The translations under genes were made by a program, and so were the position numbers. Source: Psychrobacillus psychrodurans (GTDB taxonomy: Bacteria; Bacillota; Bacilli; Bacillales_A; Planococcaceae). From it: DNA of 64,000 bases. This document shows, one piece after another, positions 9,185 to 17,726 of this stretch; the first letter of the stretch is position 1; each line of letters starts with the position of its first letter. The notes beneath the pieces were generated by a model. That model was given only the letters and a program-made list of their open reading frames with translations, was not told the origin of the DNA and did not search any database. The stretch lies in assembly GCF_027563345.1 (NCBI RefSeq), contig NZ_JAMKBK010000004.1; one strand, 5' to 3'.

Positions 9185-9256
9185 ACAGGGACTCCTTTGC
9201 TATAAATTGTGTTCATCATCTAGATACGTGCAATTCCTAATTTTATCCCAGTGTAA
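9185..9256 (+). pseudogene. Relic of a transporter 3' end, homologous to 1036-1104
   Basis: In frame, the 24 codons 9185-9256 align without gaps to the last 24 codons of the decayed transporter at 1036-1104 (GxPL, then VFII, then PxFxPx and a shared stop), but here two in-frame stop codons interrupt the helix. A related terminator follows directly, as at the other locus. The 150 bases upstream (9031-9184) show no convincing protein match. The relic sits just behind the amidohydrolase gene, which may once have been followed by its transporter. Confidence 0.55.
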
Positions 9257-9264
9257 TAAGAAAA

Positions 9265-9294
9265 GAGTTTCTCTATATTAGAGAGGCTTTTTTT
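9265..9294 (+). terminator. Terminator behind the amidohydrolase/transporter relic
   Basis: Stem GAGTTTCTC with GAGAGGCTT and seven Ts; sequence relative of the hairpin at 1113-1140. Confidence 0.7.
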
Positions 9295-9296
9295 AT

Positions 9297-9324
9297 TTGA
9301 CAATTTGCTGGAATATGATATAAC
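9297..9324 (+). promoter_or_regulatory. Sigma-A type promoter of the yrrT-luxS-mccAB operon
   Basis: TTGACA (9297-9302), a 16-nt spacer and TATAAC (9319-9324). This implies transcription from about 9331 and argues against a yrrT start at 9305. Confidence 0.65.
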
Positions 9325-9391
9325 TAATACTATTAAGCCTAATACAAAGTATGCAGGTAGGAATAATATGTTTCAAAAAGGGGTTCTAAAA

Positions 9392-10030
9392 ATGGGAAGA
9401 GAATTTGTCAATATTTTTGATGGTTGGGCAGACTCTTACGATGCATCCGTTTCTGGTAAAGATCCTGAGTATCGAGATGTATTTAATGGCTATGAAACTA
9501 TTTTAAATGAGGTAGCTCAACGTGTGTCTGGTACTATTATTGAATTTGGAACAGGTACTGGAAATTTAACTGCGAAGCTAATGGAAGCAGGCTTTTCGGT
9601 TATTGGTATCGAACCTAATATTAAGATGCTTGAGGTAACTGCTAAACGTTTTCCCTCTATTCAAGTAATTGATGGGGATTTACTTGAATTTAAAGTAGTA
9701 AATGAACATATAGATGCAATTGTAAGTACGTATGTGTTCCATCATTTAACAGATGAAGAAAAGGGTTTAGCGCTAAAAAAATATGCGAATCTGCTACCGA
9801 AAAATGGAAAGGTTGTTTTTGCAGATACTGTTTTTCTTACAGAGGCAGCTAAACAAGCACAGATTTCTAAAGAAAGAAACCGTGGCTTTTTAAATGTAGT
9901 AGAAGACCTAGAAAGAGAATACTATACGACTATACCTATATTAGAAGAATTATTTACTGAAGCAGGGTTTCAAGTAGAATTTGTGAAAATGAATGATTAT
10001 GTTTGGTTAATGGACGCAACAAAAAAATAA
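9392..10030 (+). CDS. yrrT: SAM-dependent methyltransferase YrrT
   Basis: A class I methyltransferase of 212 residues. The N-terminus (MGREFVNIFDGWADSYDASVSG) and its position ahead of a cystathionine synthase/lyase pair match B. subtilis YrrT, the first gene of the methionine-to-cysteine operon. The SAM loop is EFGTGTGNLT, followed by GIEPN at the end of beta-2. The substrate is not established. I chose ATG 9392 because it follows AAGGGG and lies downstream of the TTGACA/TATAAC promoter; earlier in-frame starts at 9305 and 9368 lack this support. It lies 12 bases before luxS. Confidence 0.87.
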   Translation: MGREFVNIFDGWADSYDASVSGKDPEYRDVFNGYETILNEVAQRVSGTIIEFGTGTGNLTAKLMEAGFSVIGIEPNIKMLEVTAKRFPSIQVIDGDLLEFKVVNEHIDAIVSTYVFHHLTDEEKGLALKKYANLLPKNGKVVFADTVFLTEAAKQAQISKERNRGFLNVVEDLEREYYTTIPILEELFTEAGFQVEFVKMNDYVWLMDATKK

Positions 10031-10042
10031 GGAGTGATACTC

Positions 10043-10513
10043 ATGAAAAAAATGAATGTAGAAAGCTTTAACTTAGATCACACAAAAGTAGCAGCACCAT
10101 TTGTACGCCTTGCAGGAACTAAAGTAGGAAACAATGGGGATGAAATCCTTAAATACGATATTCGTTTTAAACAACCAAATAAAGAGCATATGGAAATGCC
10201 AGGCCTCCACTCTTTAGAGCATTTAATGGCTGAGAATATCCGCAACCACACAGATCAAGTAGTGGATATTAGCCCTATGGGTTGCCAAACTGGTTTTTAT
10301 TTGTCTGTCATCAATCATGACAATTTTGTTGAAATCCTTGAAATTTTAGAAAAAACATTACAGGATGTTTTAAATGCAACAGAGGTTCCAGCTTGCAATG
10401 AAGTCCAATGTGGTTGGGCTGCAAGTCACAGCTTAGATGGTGCGAAAGAAATAGCTTCTGAAATGCTAGCTAAAAAAGATGAATGGCGTCAAATTTATAT
10501 AGAGGAAGCATAA
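10043..10513 (+). CDS. luxS: S-ribosylhomocysteine lyase LuxS
   Basis: LuxS splits S-ribosylhomocysteine into homocysteine and DPD, the precursor of autoinducer-2. The protein is 156 residues, the normal family length. Iron/zinc ligands are H56 and H60 (HSLEH) and the Cys in CNEVQCG (about 126); the catalytic Cys lies in MGCQTGF (about 84). The ATG at 10043 follows GGAGTGAT. Its stop overlaps the mccA start by one base. In B. subtilis this slot holds mtnN, the preceding enzyme, so here the homocysteine-producing step is co-transcribed with the enzymes that consume homocysteine. Confidence 0.95.
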   Translation: MKKMNVESFNLDHTKVAAPFVRLAGTKVGNNGDEILKYDIRFKQPNKEHMEMPGLHSLEHLMAENIRNHTDQVVDISPMGCQTGFYLSVINHDNFVEILEILEKTLQDVLNATEVPACNEVQCGWAASHSLDGAKEIASEMLAKKDEWRQIYIEEA

Positions 10514-11442
10514 TGAACATATTTAGTAGTGTGCAAGATTTAATAGGCAACACCCCCGTAGTGGAAATAAAACATATACCAATTCCTAATAATTGCCGAA
10601 TTTTCGCCAAGTTAGAATATCTTAATCCTGGAGGCAGTGTAAAGGATCGATTAGGCTTGTCTTTGATTGAAGATGGAGAAAAGTCAGGAAAACTTTTGCC
10701 AGGTGGGACAATAATTGAACCAACTGCAGGTAATACTGGGATTGGAGTTGCTTTGGCTGCTATTGGCAAAGGATATAAGGTTATTTTTGTTGTTCCACAG
10801 AAATTTAGTGTAGAAAAGCAAACACTGATGCGTGCATTGGGGGCTGAGATTGTAAATACAGATACAGCGTTAGGCATGCAGGGTGCTATAAAAAAAGCGG
10901 CTGAATTAGTAGCAGAAACACCAAATGCTTTCTCTCCTTCTCAATTCTCTAATCCTGCAAATCCAGCTACGTATACGAAGACATTAGGACCGGAATTATG
11001 GCGTGATTTAAATGGTGAAATTGACGTCTTTGTTGCTGGTGCTGGATCTGGTGGAACTTTTATGGGTACTTCAACATATCTAAAAAAGCAAAAAGAATCG
11101 ATTAAAACTGTTATTGTAGAGCCGGTTGGATCTATATTAAATGGTGGAGAATCAGGTTCTCATGAGACAGAAGGAATTGGAATGGAGTTTCTACCAGAAT
11201 TCATGGATACTTCGTATTTTAATGCAATCCATACCGTAAGCGACGAGGAAGCATTTCAACAATTAAGGGTACTATCAAAAAGTGAAGGTTTACTAGTCGG
11301 AAGCTCTTCTGGAGCTGCTTTTCATGCTGCAATGAAGGAAGCAGAGATAGCGAAAGAAGGAAGTCATATTGTGACGATTTTTCCAGATTCGAGCGAACGG
11401 TATTTAAGTCAGAAGGTTTATGAACTATTCAAGGAGGAATAA
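10513..11442 (+). CDS. mccA: O-acetylserine-dependent cystathionine beta-synthase (MccA/YrhA type)
   Basis: A 309-residue PLP enzyme of the cysteine synthase family. In this operon type it condenses homocysteine with O-acetylserine to cystathionine, the first step of reverse transsulfuration. The PLP lysine is K44 in GGSVKDRLG; the phosphate cradle is GSGGTF and the substrate loop is PTAGNTG. Plain cysteine synthase cannot be excluded from sequence, but the neighbours (luxS upstream, mccB downstream) support the MccA role. The start overlaps the luxS stop (TAATG) behind GAGGAAG; upstream in-frame starts lie inside luxS. Confidence 0.88.
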   Translation: MNIFSSVQDLIGNTPVVEIKHIPIPNNCRIFAKLEYLNPGGSVKDRLGLSLIEDGEKSGKLLPGGTIIEPTAGNTGIGVALAAIGKGYKVIFVVPQKFSVEKQTLMRALGAEIVNTDTALGMQGAIKKAAELVAETPNAFSPSQFSNPANPATYTKTLGPELWRDLNGEIDVFVAGAGSGGTFMGTSTYLKKQKESIKTVIVEPVGSILNGGESGSHETEGIGMEFLPEFMDTSYFNAIHTVSDEEAFQQLRVLSKSEGLLVGSSSGAAFHAAMKEAEIAKEGSHIVTIFPDSSERYLSQKVYELFKEE

Positions 11443-11444
11443 TG

Positions 11445-12578
11445 ATGCGCGCTAAAACGAAATTAATACATGCAGGAATTGTAGGAGACGAAACAACTGG
11501 AGCAGTATCGACACCGATTTATCAAGTGAGTACGTATAAACAAGAGGCAGTAGGTAAATTCAAGGGCTATGAATATTCACGTACTGGAAATCCTACTCGT
11601 CATGCATTAGAAGTATTGATCAGCGAGTTAGAAGGAGGAGTTGCAGGGTTTGCTTTCGCATCGGGAATGGCGGCAACTAGCTCTGTTATGATGCTTTTTG
11701 GCAAAGGTGACCATGTGATATTAACAGATGATGTATATGGCGGGACTTTCCGTGTTATTTCTAAAGTATTGAATCGCTTTGGCATTGAAGCGACATTTGT
11801 GGATACTGGAGATATTTCGAATGTAGAAGCAGCGATTAAAGAAAATTCAAAAGCGATATTCTTGGAAACACCTACAAACCCACTATTAAAAGTCACTGAT
11901 ATTGAGGAAATTGCGAAGCTTGGGAAAGAAAAAGGACTATTAACAATAGTAGACAATACTTTCATGACGCCATACTTCCAACAACCGATTGCACTCGGCG
12001 CTGACATTGTCGTACATAGTGCGACCAAATATTTGGGAGGTCATAGTGATGTTGTAGCTGGTCTTGTTGTTGTAAACTCTGACCAGTTAGCTACAGATTT
12101 GCATTTTGTGCAAAACTCTGTAGGAGCAGTACTTGGGCCACAGGATTCTTGGCTACTAATGCGTGGTATTAAAACACTGGGGATACGTATGGAAGAGCAT
12201 AATGTAAATGCACAACGAATTGCAGAATTTTTGAAAAATCATGAAGCTGTTTCTAATGTATTTTATCCGGGAATAGCGACTCATCCTGGACATGAGTTGA
12301 TGAAAAAACAGACAACAGGATTCGGGGGAATGATTTCCTTTGACGTTGGAAGTGCTGAGAAAGCAGATGAGCTTTTAGCGAAGCTCCGATTCTTTACACT
12401 TGCAGAAAGCTTAGGTGCAGTGGAGAGTTTAATCTCAGTTCCTGCTCGAATGACCCATGCATCTATCCCAAGTGAGCGTCGTGCAGAGCTGGGCATAACA
12501 GATGGGCTTGTCCGAATTTCAGTGGGGATTGAAGATGTAGAAGATTTATTGGACGATTTAACGCAAGCACTAGCATAA
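11445..12578 (+). CDS. mccB: Cystathionine gamma-lyase / homocysteine gamma-lyase (MccB type)
   Basis: A PLP enzyme of 377 residues of the Cys/Met metabolism family. It cleaves cystathionine to cysteine, 2-oxobutyrate and ammonia, completing methionine-to-cysteine conversion. Visible motifs are SRTGNPTRHALE, the aspartate of TIVDNTFMTPY, and the PLP lysine in HSATKYLGGHSD (about residue 198). I use ATG 11445, seven bases after AAGGAGG; ATG 11442, overlapping the mccA stop, is the alternative and adds one Met. Last gene of the operon; a strong terminator follows. Confidence 0.92.
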   Translation: MRAKTKLIHAGIVGDETTGAVSTPIYQVSTYKQEAVGKFKGYEYSRTGNPTRHALEVLISELEGGVAGFAFASGMAATSSVMMLFGKGDHVILTDDVYGGTFRVISKVLNRFGIEATFVDTGDISNVEAAIKENSKAIFLETPTNPLLKVTDIEEIAKLGKEKGLLTIVDNTFMTPYFQQPIALGADIVVHSATKYLGGHSDVVAGLVVVNSDQLATDLHFVQNSVGAVLGPQDSWLLMRGIKTLGIRMEEHNVNAQRIAEFLKNHEAVSNVFYPGIATHPGHELMKKQTTGFGGMISFDVGSAEKADELLAKLRFFTLAESLGAVESLISVPARMTHASIPSERRAELGITDGLVRISVGIEDVEDLLDDLTQALA

Positions 12579-12607
12579 TTTAAAATGGGAGGCTGGGACA
12601 GAACCCC

Positions 12608-12646
12608 AAAACAGCATTTTTCTCTGTGAGAAAAATGCTGTTTTTT
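12608..12646 (+). terminator. Strong terminator of the yrrT-mccB operon
   Basis: A perfect 17-bp stem (AAAACAGCATTTTTCTC and its complement) around a 3-nt loop, ending in T6. The near-symmetric sequence would also act on the other strand. Confidence 0.85.
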
Positions 12647-12655
12647 GCTGTGCAC

Positions 12656-12763
12656 AAAATTGATTTCCATTCCAGGGACGCTTTCCACGGGCGTGGCCTG
12701 AGCCTGTAGTCTCAGGCGTCACGCTATTCCCGTAGGAGTCGCCCCTCCATTCCAATCAATTTT
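12656..12763 (+). repeat. REP-like palindrome, copy 1
   Basis: An imperfect palindrome: left arm with GGGACGCTTTCCACGGG, right arm with CCCGTAGGAGTCGCCCC, closed by inverted AAAATTGATT ends. It shares the GGACGCTTTCC and CCCGxxGGAGTCGCC cores with copies at 17885, 18376, 48299 and (reversed) 53313. Confidence 0.7.
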
Positions 12764-12836
12764 ATTTAATATCCATTATTTAGTAAAGGTTTCTCCTTAT
12801 CCAATAAAATTTCTACTTCTGTCCTAGCCTCTTTTT

Positions 12837-13215
12837 AAAAAATATGTATACAATGTCTTTCCAGTAGGGCTTTCAGCTCGTACTGTCCCCGCTGGAGACT
12901 CCACATTACACTTCAATCAACAAATGAGTAGTACTCCACAAGAAGTTGGACCAGCATCTCCAAAACACCATATTTCTACTAACACTTGTAACTTCACTGA
13001 GATGTAGGCGACTTCTCTATCCACAATTCTTACCCTTTTTCTATGATATTTGCAACAGAGATTATTATAGTTCATTTTGATTCATTTATAAGACCTTCTT
13101 TCTACAAAACTACAGTTTGTGTTGGCAATGAGGGCTTACTAAAGACAGTTGTCTATATTTCTGTGACTAAAAAAAAATAGAAACATATGCTATAAGACGA
13201 AAAAGGAGAGGGTTC
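12837..13215 (+). other. Intergenic region with a repeat remnant
   Basis: At about 12885-12930 a half-copy of the REP-like family remains (CCCCGCTGGAGACTCCACATT followed by cttcaatcaac). The rest is AT-rich, without coding signals, and ends in the RBS AAAAGGAGAGGG of the next gene. Confidence 0.45.
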
Positions 13216-14055
13216 ATGTCGGTCAAAGAAACGAGAAACATGCTGACTACATTTGCGGAAAGATGCGAAGATCAAGATGGGAGAGGCGTAGAGACATTAC
13301 AACGAGAGATTATATGCGATCCAGTTATGAAGTTTTTTCCGGAGGTAAATTCTGAGGTCATCCAATATGAACTTTTAAAAAATGGTTTATTTGAACCAAC
13401 TGAATGGAAATCTTTAAAGAAAATCTTGAGAGAATTAGATTCCAAAAGTATTTGGGATATCGTTAAACAAGAATATAAATATTTGCGAGAATTATGGGAT
13501 GGTCCAAAGGTTTCTATTTATATTTTCCCGATTAGAAAAGAGGGTACTAAACGGCGCAAGGACTCCCCACGTAAAAACGGCATTGCCTATAAAAGAGTAC
13601 TTTTTCTTTTCGTATCTTCTGATCTTACCAAAGAAGAGATTAAGGCATTAGTAGCACATGAGTATAATCATGTATGTAGATTACAATTTTTAGATTCTCT
13701 TCCTGCAGCCATTACCTTAGATGATTCAATAATTATTGAAGGACTTGGCGAGTTTGCGGTAAAGCAATTGTATGGTAAAAAGTGGATAGCGCCTTGGACG
13801 AATATGTATCGTTTAGAAGAGGTAAGTGAAATATGGCAAAGACATTTTGTTCCTGCCTTACAGATAAAAGGGGTTAAAAATCATCAACTCTACTTATTTG
13901 GAAACCCTAACACACCGTTTTCTAAATGGATTGGATATCATATTGGCTATCAAATTGTGTATTCATACAACAAAAATTGCGGCCCTTTTATTATGACAGA
14001 ATTGCTCCGTAAATCCTCCGATGAAATCATAGCAGGCTCTGACTTTGCAATATGA
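13216..14055 (+). CDS. DUF2268 (YjaZ-like) putative zinc protease
   Basis: A 279-residue protein with an HExxH zinc-protease signature (AHEYNHVCRLQ, first His at about residue 152), preceded by the strand VLFLFVSSDLTKEE and followed by a conserved EGLGEFAV that could give the third metal ligand. This is the layout of DUF2268 predicted Zn-dependent proteases such as B. subtilis YjaZ. There is no signal peptide. Substrate and role are unknown. Monocistronic, converging on the LysR gene with a shared terminator. Confidence 0.75.
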   Translation: MSVKETRNMLTTFAERCEDQDGRGVETLQREIICDPVMKFFPEVNSEVIQYELLKNGLFEPTEWKSLKKILRELDSKSIWDIVKQEYKYLRELWDGPKVSIYIFPIRKEGTKRRKDSPRKNGIAYKRVLFLFVSSDLTKEEIKALVAHEYNHVCRLQFLDSLPAAITLDDSIIIEGLGEFAVKQLYGKKWIAPWTNMYRLEEVSEIWQRHFVPALQIKGVKNHQLYLFGNPNTPFSKWIGYHIGYQIVYSYNKNCGPFIMTELLRKSSDEIIAGSDFAI

Positions 14056-14080
14056 GTTAAGTTATATATTTTCCCATATA

Positions 14081-14124
14081 AAAAAGCGTCATCTCTATAT
14101 TTGGGTAGATGACGCTTCGTTTTT
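14081..14124. terminator. Bidirectional terminator between DUF2268 and LysR genes
   Basis: A perfect 11-bp stem AAGCGTCATCT/AGATGACGCTT flanked by As on the left and Ts on the right serves the two convergent genes. Confidence 0.8.
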
Positions 14125-14159
14125 ACTTTAGGCTTTACATATGTCATCCTGCCCATTAT

Positions 14160-15038
14160 CTAAAATGATAATAGTTCAGAGGTTTCTCCTATGCTCAATT
14201 CAATAGTTTCGATAAATTTTTCGACTGTCGTTGTTAAGTAAGTATTCGACCGCCTAATAAATACGGTTTTAATTTCACTATATTTGGTCGGTAAAAAATG
14301 ACATTGGATAAGTCCACGGGCTTCTAAGTGAGAAACTGCTGATTTAGGGATTAAGGTAATTCCCAAACCTGCGACGACACTGCTTAAAATTGTTTCTAAC
14401 GTTCCGAACTCCATTACCTTACTAGGAACTATATTTTCATCTTTATACCAAGCTTCTAATCTTGCTCTATATCCACAACCTTTGTTAAAGCATAAAAATG
14501 GTTCGTTTTTCAGCAGTTCCAAGGAAGTTGTGTCTTTATTGGATATTAAAACTAGCTCCTCTTGAAAAACATCATGAGAGACAAGTTCTGGGTGAGGAAT
14601 AGTTTCAGTGACAAATGCCCCGTCTAATCGATGATTTAATACTTCCTCTTGTAGCTTCTCTGTTACACCTGAGAAAAGAGACAGGTCTACTTCCTTATAC
14701 TTTTTAGTAAAGGAAGATAAAATCATCGGTAGTTTAATAACAGTTTCGACTGTCCCAATTTCTAATTTACCAGACGGCTGTTCTTTATTTTGTACTACTT
14801 TTTTCATTTCCTTAGTTAGTGATAAGATTTGCTCGCAATATACTAATAACTTCTTTCCTTCAGGAGTTAAGCTCATGCCTCTATTATGTCGATTAAATAA
14901 TGGTGTGTTTAGTTCTGCTTCAAGTTTTTTTATACGTGCCGTAATATTTGACTGAACATAACTAAGTTCTTTTGCAACCTCTGTGACGGTTCCTTTTTGA
15001 GCAACAAGTTGAAATATTTCTAAGTCTTTTAGCTCCAT
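14160..15038 (-). CDS. LysR family transcriptional regulator
   Basis: A 292-residue LysR-type regulator. The N-terminal winged HTH (residues 1-60) contains LEIFQLVAQKGTVTEVAKEL, QSNITARIKKLEAEL and LFNRHNRG. The rest is the periplasmic-binding-fold effector domain (about 90-280). LysR proteins usually control the divergent gene, here the EamA transporter at 15171 with 132 bp between, so a transporter substrate is the likely co-inducer. The start at 15038 follows AGGAGGG on the coding strand. Confidence 0.9.
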   Translation of the reverse strand: MELKDLEIFQLVAQKGTVTEVAKELSYVQSNITARIKKLEAELNTPLFNRHNRGMSLTPEGKKLLVYCEQILSLTKEMKKVVQNKEQPSGKLEIGTVETVIKLPMILSSFTKKYKEVDLSLFSGVTEKLQEEVLNHRLDGAFVTETIPHPELVSHDVFQEELVLISNKDTTSLELLKNEPFLCFNKGCGYRARLEAWYKDENIVPSKVMEFGTLETILSSVVAGLGITLIPKSAVSHLEARGLIQCHFLPTKYSEIKTVFIRRSNTYLTTTVEKFIETIELSIGETSELLSF

Positions 15039-15068
15039 CTTGTAATCCCTCCTTTGTATATCTTATGG

Positions 15069-15085
15069 TATCACTAAAAGTGATA
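15069..15085. promoter_or_regulatory. Probable LysR operator
   Basis: A perfect 7-bp inverted repeat TATCACT-aaa-AGTGATA lies 30 bp upstream of the lysR start, in the divergent gap. It has the T-N11-A form of LysR boxes. Confidence 0.6.
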
Positions 15086-15170
15086 TATAACATCAAAAAT
15101 AATCATTTTACATGATAGATACTTTTGACGTTTAATAGGTAAGGGAATACGAGAAGGAGATTATTTATTT

Positions 15171-16139
15171 ATGAAAAACAATATTTTTTTAGGAGCTTTT
15201 CTATGTTTTATCGCAAGTGTATCGTGGGGAGCAATGTTTCCAGTTGCACATCATGCTTTTACATATATTGATCCGTTTTACTTTACTATTTTCCGATATG
15301 GTGCAGTGGCTATTATTTTGGTCTTGTTTTTATTATGGAAGGAAGGACCAAAGGCATTTCGTATGGAGGGGAAAGGAATGCTATTATGGTTTTTCGGCAC
15401 AATGGCATTTACCGTCTATAATTTACTTATTTTCTGGGGTGAAGATATACTTGGAGAACCAGGTGTAATGGTTGCATCTATTATGGAATCATTGATGCCT
15501 ATGATCTCAATTATAATCGTTTGGTTATTTTATAGACGTCGTCCCTATTCATTTACATTATTATGTGTTGTTGTTTCTTTCGTTGGAGCGATACTTGTTA
15601 TCACGAAAGGGAATATAGGAGCGTTTCTTTCTGCAACTAACAATATTATTCCATCCTTATTTATATTAATCGCAGTAGTAGGGTGGGTTGTGTATACGAT
15701 GGGAGGAGACAAATTTAGAGGTTGGTCTGTCCTTCGTTACTCGACATTAAGCTGTTTGCTAGGTACGCTTTCAGCAGTAATCATTGTAGGAATAGCGACA
15801 ATGATAGGTTACGTCTCTATACCGACAGTTGATACGGTTCAAGCAGTTACTCCTCATCTACTATTCATGATTATCTTTCCAGGAGTTATTGCCTTAGTAG
15901 GTTGGAATGTTGGAGTTAGTATTCTATCACCTTTAAATGCTTTGCTGTTTATTAATTTTGTTCCTGTAACGACGCTTGTTATTTCGAGTATTCAAGGAAA
16001 CCACATATCTGCCTTTGAAATTATAGGAGTAGGATTTATCATACTGTCCCTTCTTGCTAATAATATTTTTGTACGGTTAATTCAAAAGAAAGAAACATTG
16101 CAAAGTGTAAAACAAAGTTTACAAGAAAGTATTTCCTAA
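15171..16139 (+). CDS. EamA/DMT family transporter
   Basis: A 322-residue inner-membrane protein with about ten hydrophobic segments in two repeated EamA halves (about 8-145 and 158-300), as in drug/metabolite exporters. The opening ASVSWGAMFPVAHHAFTYIDP and the NPxxFTIFRY-type segment are typical. Substrate unknown; the divergent LysR regulator suggests it is induced by an exported metabolite. The start follows GAGAAGGAG. Confidence 0.87.
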   Translation: MKNNIFLGAFLCFIASVSWGAMFPVAHHAFTYIDPFYFTIFRYGAVAIILVLFLLWKEGPKAFRMEGKGMLLWFFGTMAFTVYNLLIFWGEDILGEPGVMVASIMESLMPMISIIIVWLFYRRRPYSFTLLCVVVSFVGAILVITKGNIGAFLSATNNIIPSLFILIAVVGWVVYTMGGDKFRGWSVLRYSTLSCLLGTLSAVIIVGIATMIGYVSIPTVDTVQAVTPHLLFMIIFPGVIALVGWNVGVSILSPLNALLFINFVPVTTLVISSIQGNHISAFEIIGVGFIILSLLANNIFVRLIQKKETLQSVKQSLQESIS

Positions 16140-16143
16140 ATAT

Positions 16144-16194
16144 AAAGCGTCTTTTTCTACAACAAAAATATTGTAGAAGAAGGCGCTTTTTTTT
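16144..16194 (+). terminator. Terminator after first EamA gene
   Basis: A long stem (AAGCGTCTTTTTCTACAA with TTGTAGAAGAAGGCGCTT) with eight Ts. Confidence 0.8.
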
Positions 16195-16242
16195 GAATTC
16201 TTGCGATATACTAGTTTTAGTGAAAAAAGGTTGGTGGAAATA

Positions 16243-17124
16243 ATGTTTAAATACATCGGAGAAATATTGCTAGTTCTTACAGCGATAATTTGGGGTAGTG
16301 GGTTTGTAGCAAGTGCAGTGGCTTTGGAACACTATACTCCTTACCAGATTTTAGCTGGTAGGTTTTTAGTCGGAGCAGTTATATTAAGCCTTATATTCTT
16401 CAAGAAGCTGAATAAATTAAAGAAAAGTACGCTAATTAAAGGAGCATTATTAGGTATATTTTTATACATAGCTTTTGCTCTTCAAACAGTGGGTTTACAA
16501 TTCACAACACCATCAAAAAATGCTTTTCTAACAGCTGTGAATGTGGTAATCGTACCTTTTATAGGATTTCTTTTATATAAAAGAAAAATAGATATGTACG
16601 AACTTTCAGGTGCTCTTCTGGCTATTGTTGGTATTGCTATACTTTCTTTAAAATTGTCTTCTGACGTGAATGTAGGAGATTTATTGACTTTAGGCTGTGC
16701 GGTAGGTTTTGCTTTTCATATTTTTTACACAGCTAAATTTGTTAAGACAGAGGATCCTGTTGTGCTAACTATTGTACAAATGGTTACTGCCGCAGTAATT
16801 GGTTGCATCGTCGTGGTATTTAGAGGAGAGACGAGCTTTTCTATGGAATCTGAGGGTATGATGAATCTGTTATACTTAGGAATTTTCTCCACAACCATTG
16901 CTTTTCTAATGCAAACAGTAGCTCAAAAATACATAACAGAAACAAAGGCAGCAATTATTTTAGCTACTGAATCTTTTTGGGGCATGCTCTTTTCCGTTAT
17001 CATCCTGAGCGAGATTATGACGAGCAGAATGATTATCGGCGCCTTGATTATTCTATTAGCTATTCTTATTTCAGAAACAAAAATGGAATTTATGAAAAAG
17101 GATAAAATAAAAACTGTCCCTTAA
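16243..17124 (+). CDS. EamA/DMT family transporter, second paralogue
   Basis: A 293-residue, ten-helix EamA permease. The first half has AIIWGSGFVASAVALEHYTPYQIL and the second half LGIFSTTIAFLMQTVAQKYIT, both standard for the family. It is separated from the first EamA gene by a terminator and is only loosely similar to it, so this is a neighbour rather than a fresh duplicate. The start is ATG 16243 behind GGTGG; an in-frame TTG at 16201 would add 14 polar residues ahead of the first helix. Confidence 0.85.
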   Translation: MFKYIGEILLVLTAIIWGSGFVASAVALEHYTPYQILAGRFLVGAVILSLIFFKKLNKLKKSTLIKGALLGIFLYIAFALQTVGLQFTTPSKNAFLTAVNVVIVPFIGFLLYKRKIDMYELSGALLAIVGIAILSLKLSSDVNVGDLLTLGCAVGFAFHIFYTAKFVKTEDPVVLTIVQMVTAAVIGCIVVVFRGETSFSMESEGMMNLLYLGIFSTTIAFLMQTVAQKYITETKAAIILATESFWGMLFSVIILSEIMTSRMIIGALIILLAILISETKMEFMKKDKIKTVP

Positions 17125-17403
17125 CATTGTATTTTACAATATCTATAAGTACTGATGAGTCAATATTATATTATAATTACGCGTTTCAATAAATGATAAA
17201 TATCTGCGTGATATCACAATTTTTTATTCATTAAAATCGAACTCGTTGCTTTTAGCAGTAATCAGGATTTTTCGGATTTTGATTTCTCTTCATGTATGAA
17301 TCGTTACTTCTGGTAAAAGATAAGAGCGAATCTTAGTTGTTTACGATATGTTATCCCATATCGTCGCTATCATTCATACAACTAATGAAGGAGGAGTTAA
17401 TCA
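17125..17403 (+). promoter_or_regulatory. Leader of the DUF378 gene with an 8-bp palindrome
   Basis: This 279-bp gap has no gene. A perfect inverted repeat ACGATATG-ttatcc-CATATCGT at 17343-17364, about 40 bp upstream of the start, looks like an operator or RNA hairpin. A GGAGGAG ribosome binding site is at about 17389. Confidence 0.45.
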
Positions 17404-17724
17404 GTGGGATTTATACATCGGCTTGCTTTAGCCCTCGTTATAATTGGTGCTATTAACTGGGGATTGATCGGCTTTTTTGAATTCGATTTAGTTGCATCTA
17501 TTTTCGGTGGGCAGACTGCACTATTTTCTAAAGTGATCTATGCATTGGTTGGCATAAGCGGCTTAATCTGCATTCCACTTTTATTTAGAACGTCCGAAGA
17601 AGAAGAGTTTGGGACGAGCAGACAAAGTTCTCGAAATCTTCAATATGGAACTGAATTTGGGGAGGAACCTGAATTTAAGGACATAAATGAAGACACATCG
17701 AAAGAGAACGAGCTGAATAAGTAG
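17404..17724 (+). CDS. DUF378 family membrane protein
   Basis: A 106-residue protein whose first 62 residues are DUF378: two transmembrane helices with the signature IIGAINWGLIGFF(E)FDLVASIFGG and ALVGISGL. Residues 63-106 are an acidic cytoplasmic tail not shared by short family members such as YuzA. Function unknown. The start is GTG 17404, nine bases after GGAGGAG. Confidence 0.85.
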   Translation: MGFIHRLALALVIIGAINWGLIGFFEFDLVASIFGGQTALFSKVIYALVGISGLICIPLLFRTSEEEEFGTSRQSSRNLQYGTEFGEEPEFKDINEDTSKENELNK

Positions 17725-17726
17725 CT

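Larger units (their letters stand above)
12587..12831. repeat. Nested inverted-repeat element (MITE-like)
   Basis: The left arm GAGGCTGGGACAGAA (12589-12603) and the right arm TTCTGTCCTAGCCTC (12817-12831) are inverted copies matching at 14 of 15 positions. They enclose the operon terminator and a second palindrome bounded by AAAATTGATT (12656-12665) and its inverse (12754-12763). The inner 108 bp belongs to the dispersed GGACGCTTTCCgCGGG family seen elsewhere in the window. No ORF of its own is visible. Confidence 0.6.

Noticed and set aside
9297..9391. SAM riboswitch before yrrT
   Set aside because: The leader is about 60 nt, too short, and has no terminator hairpin between promoter and gene.
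12281..12755. Minus-strand frames opposite mccB and the following repeat
   Set aside because: Shadows of the plus-strand gene and of the palindromic repeat, with no supporting signals.
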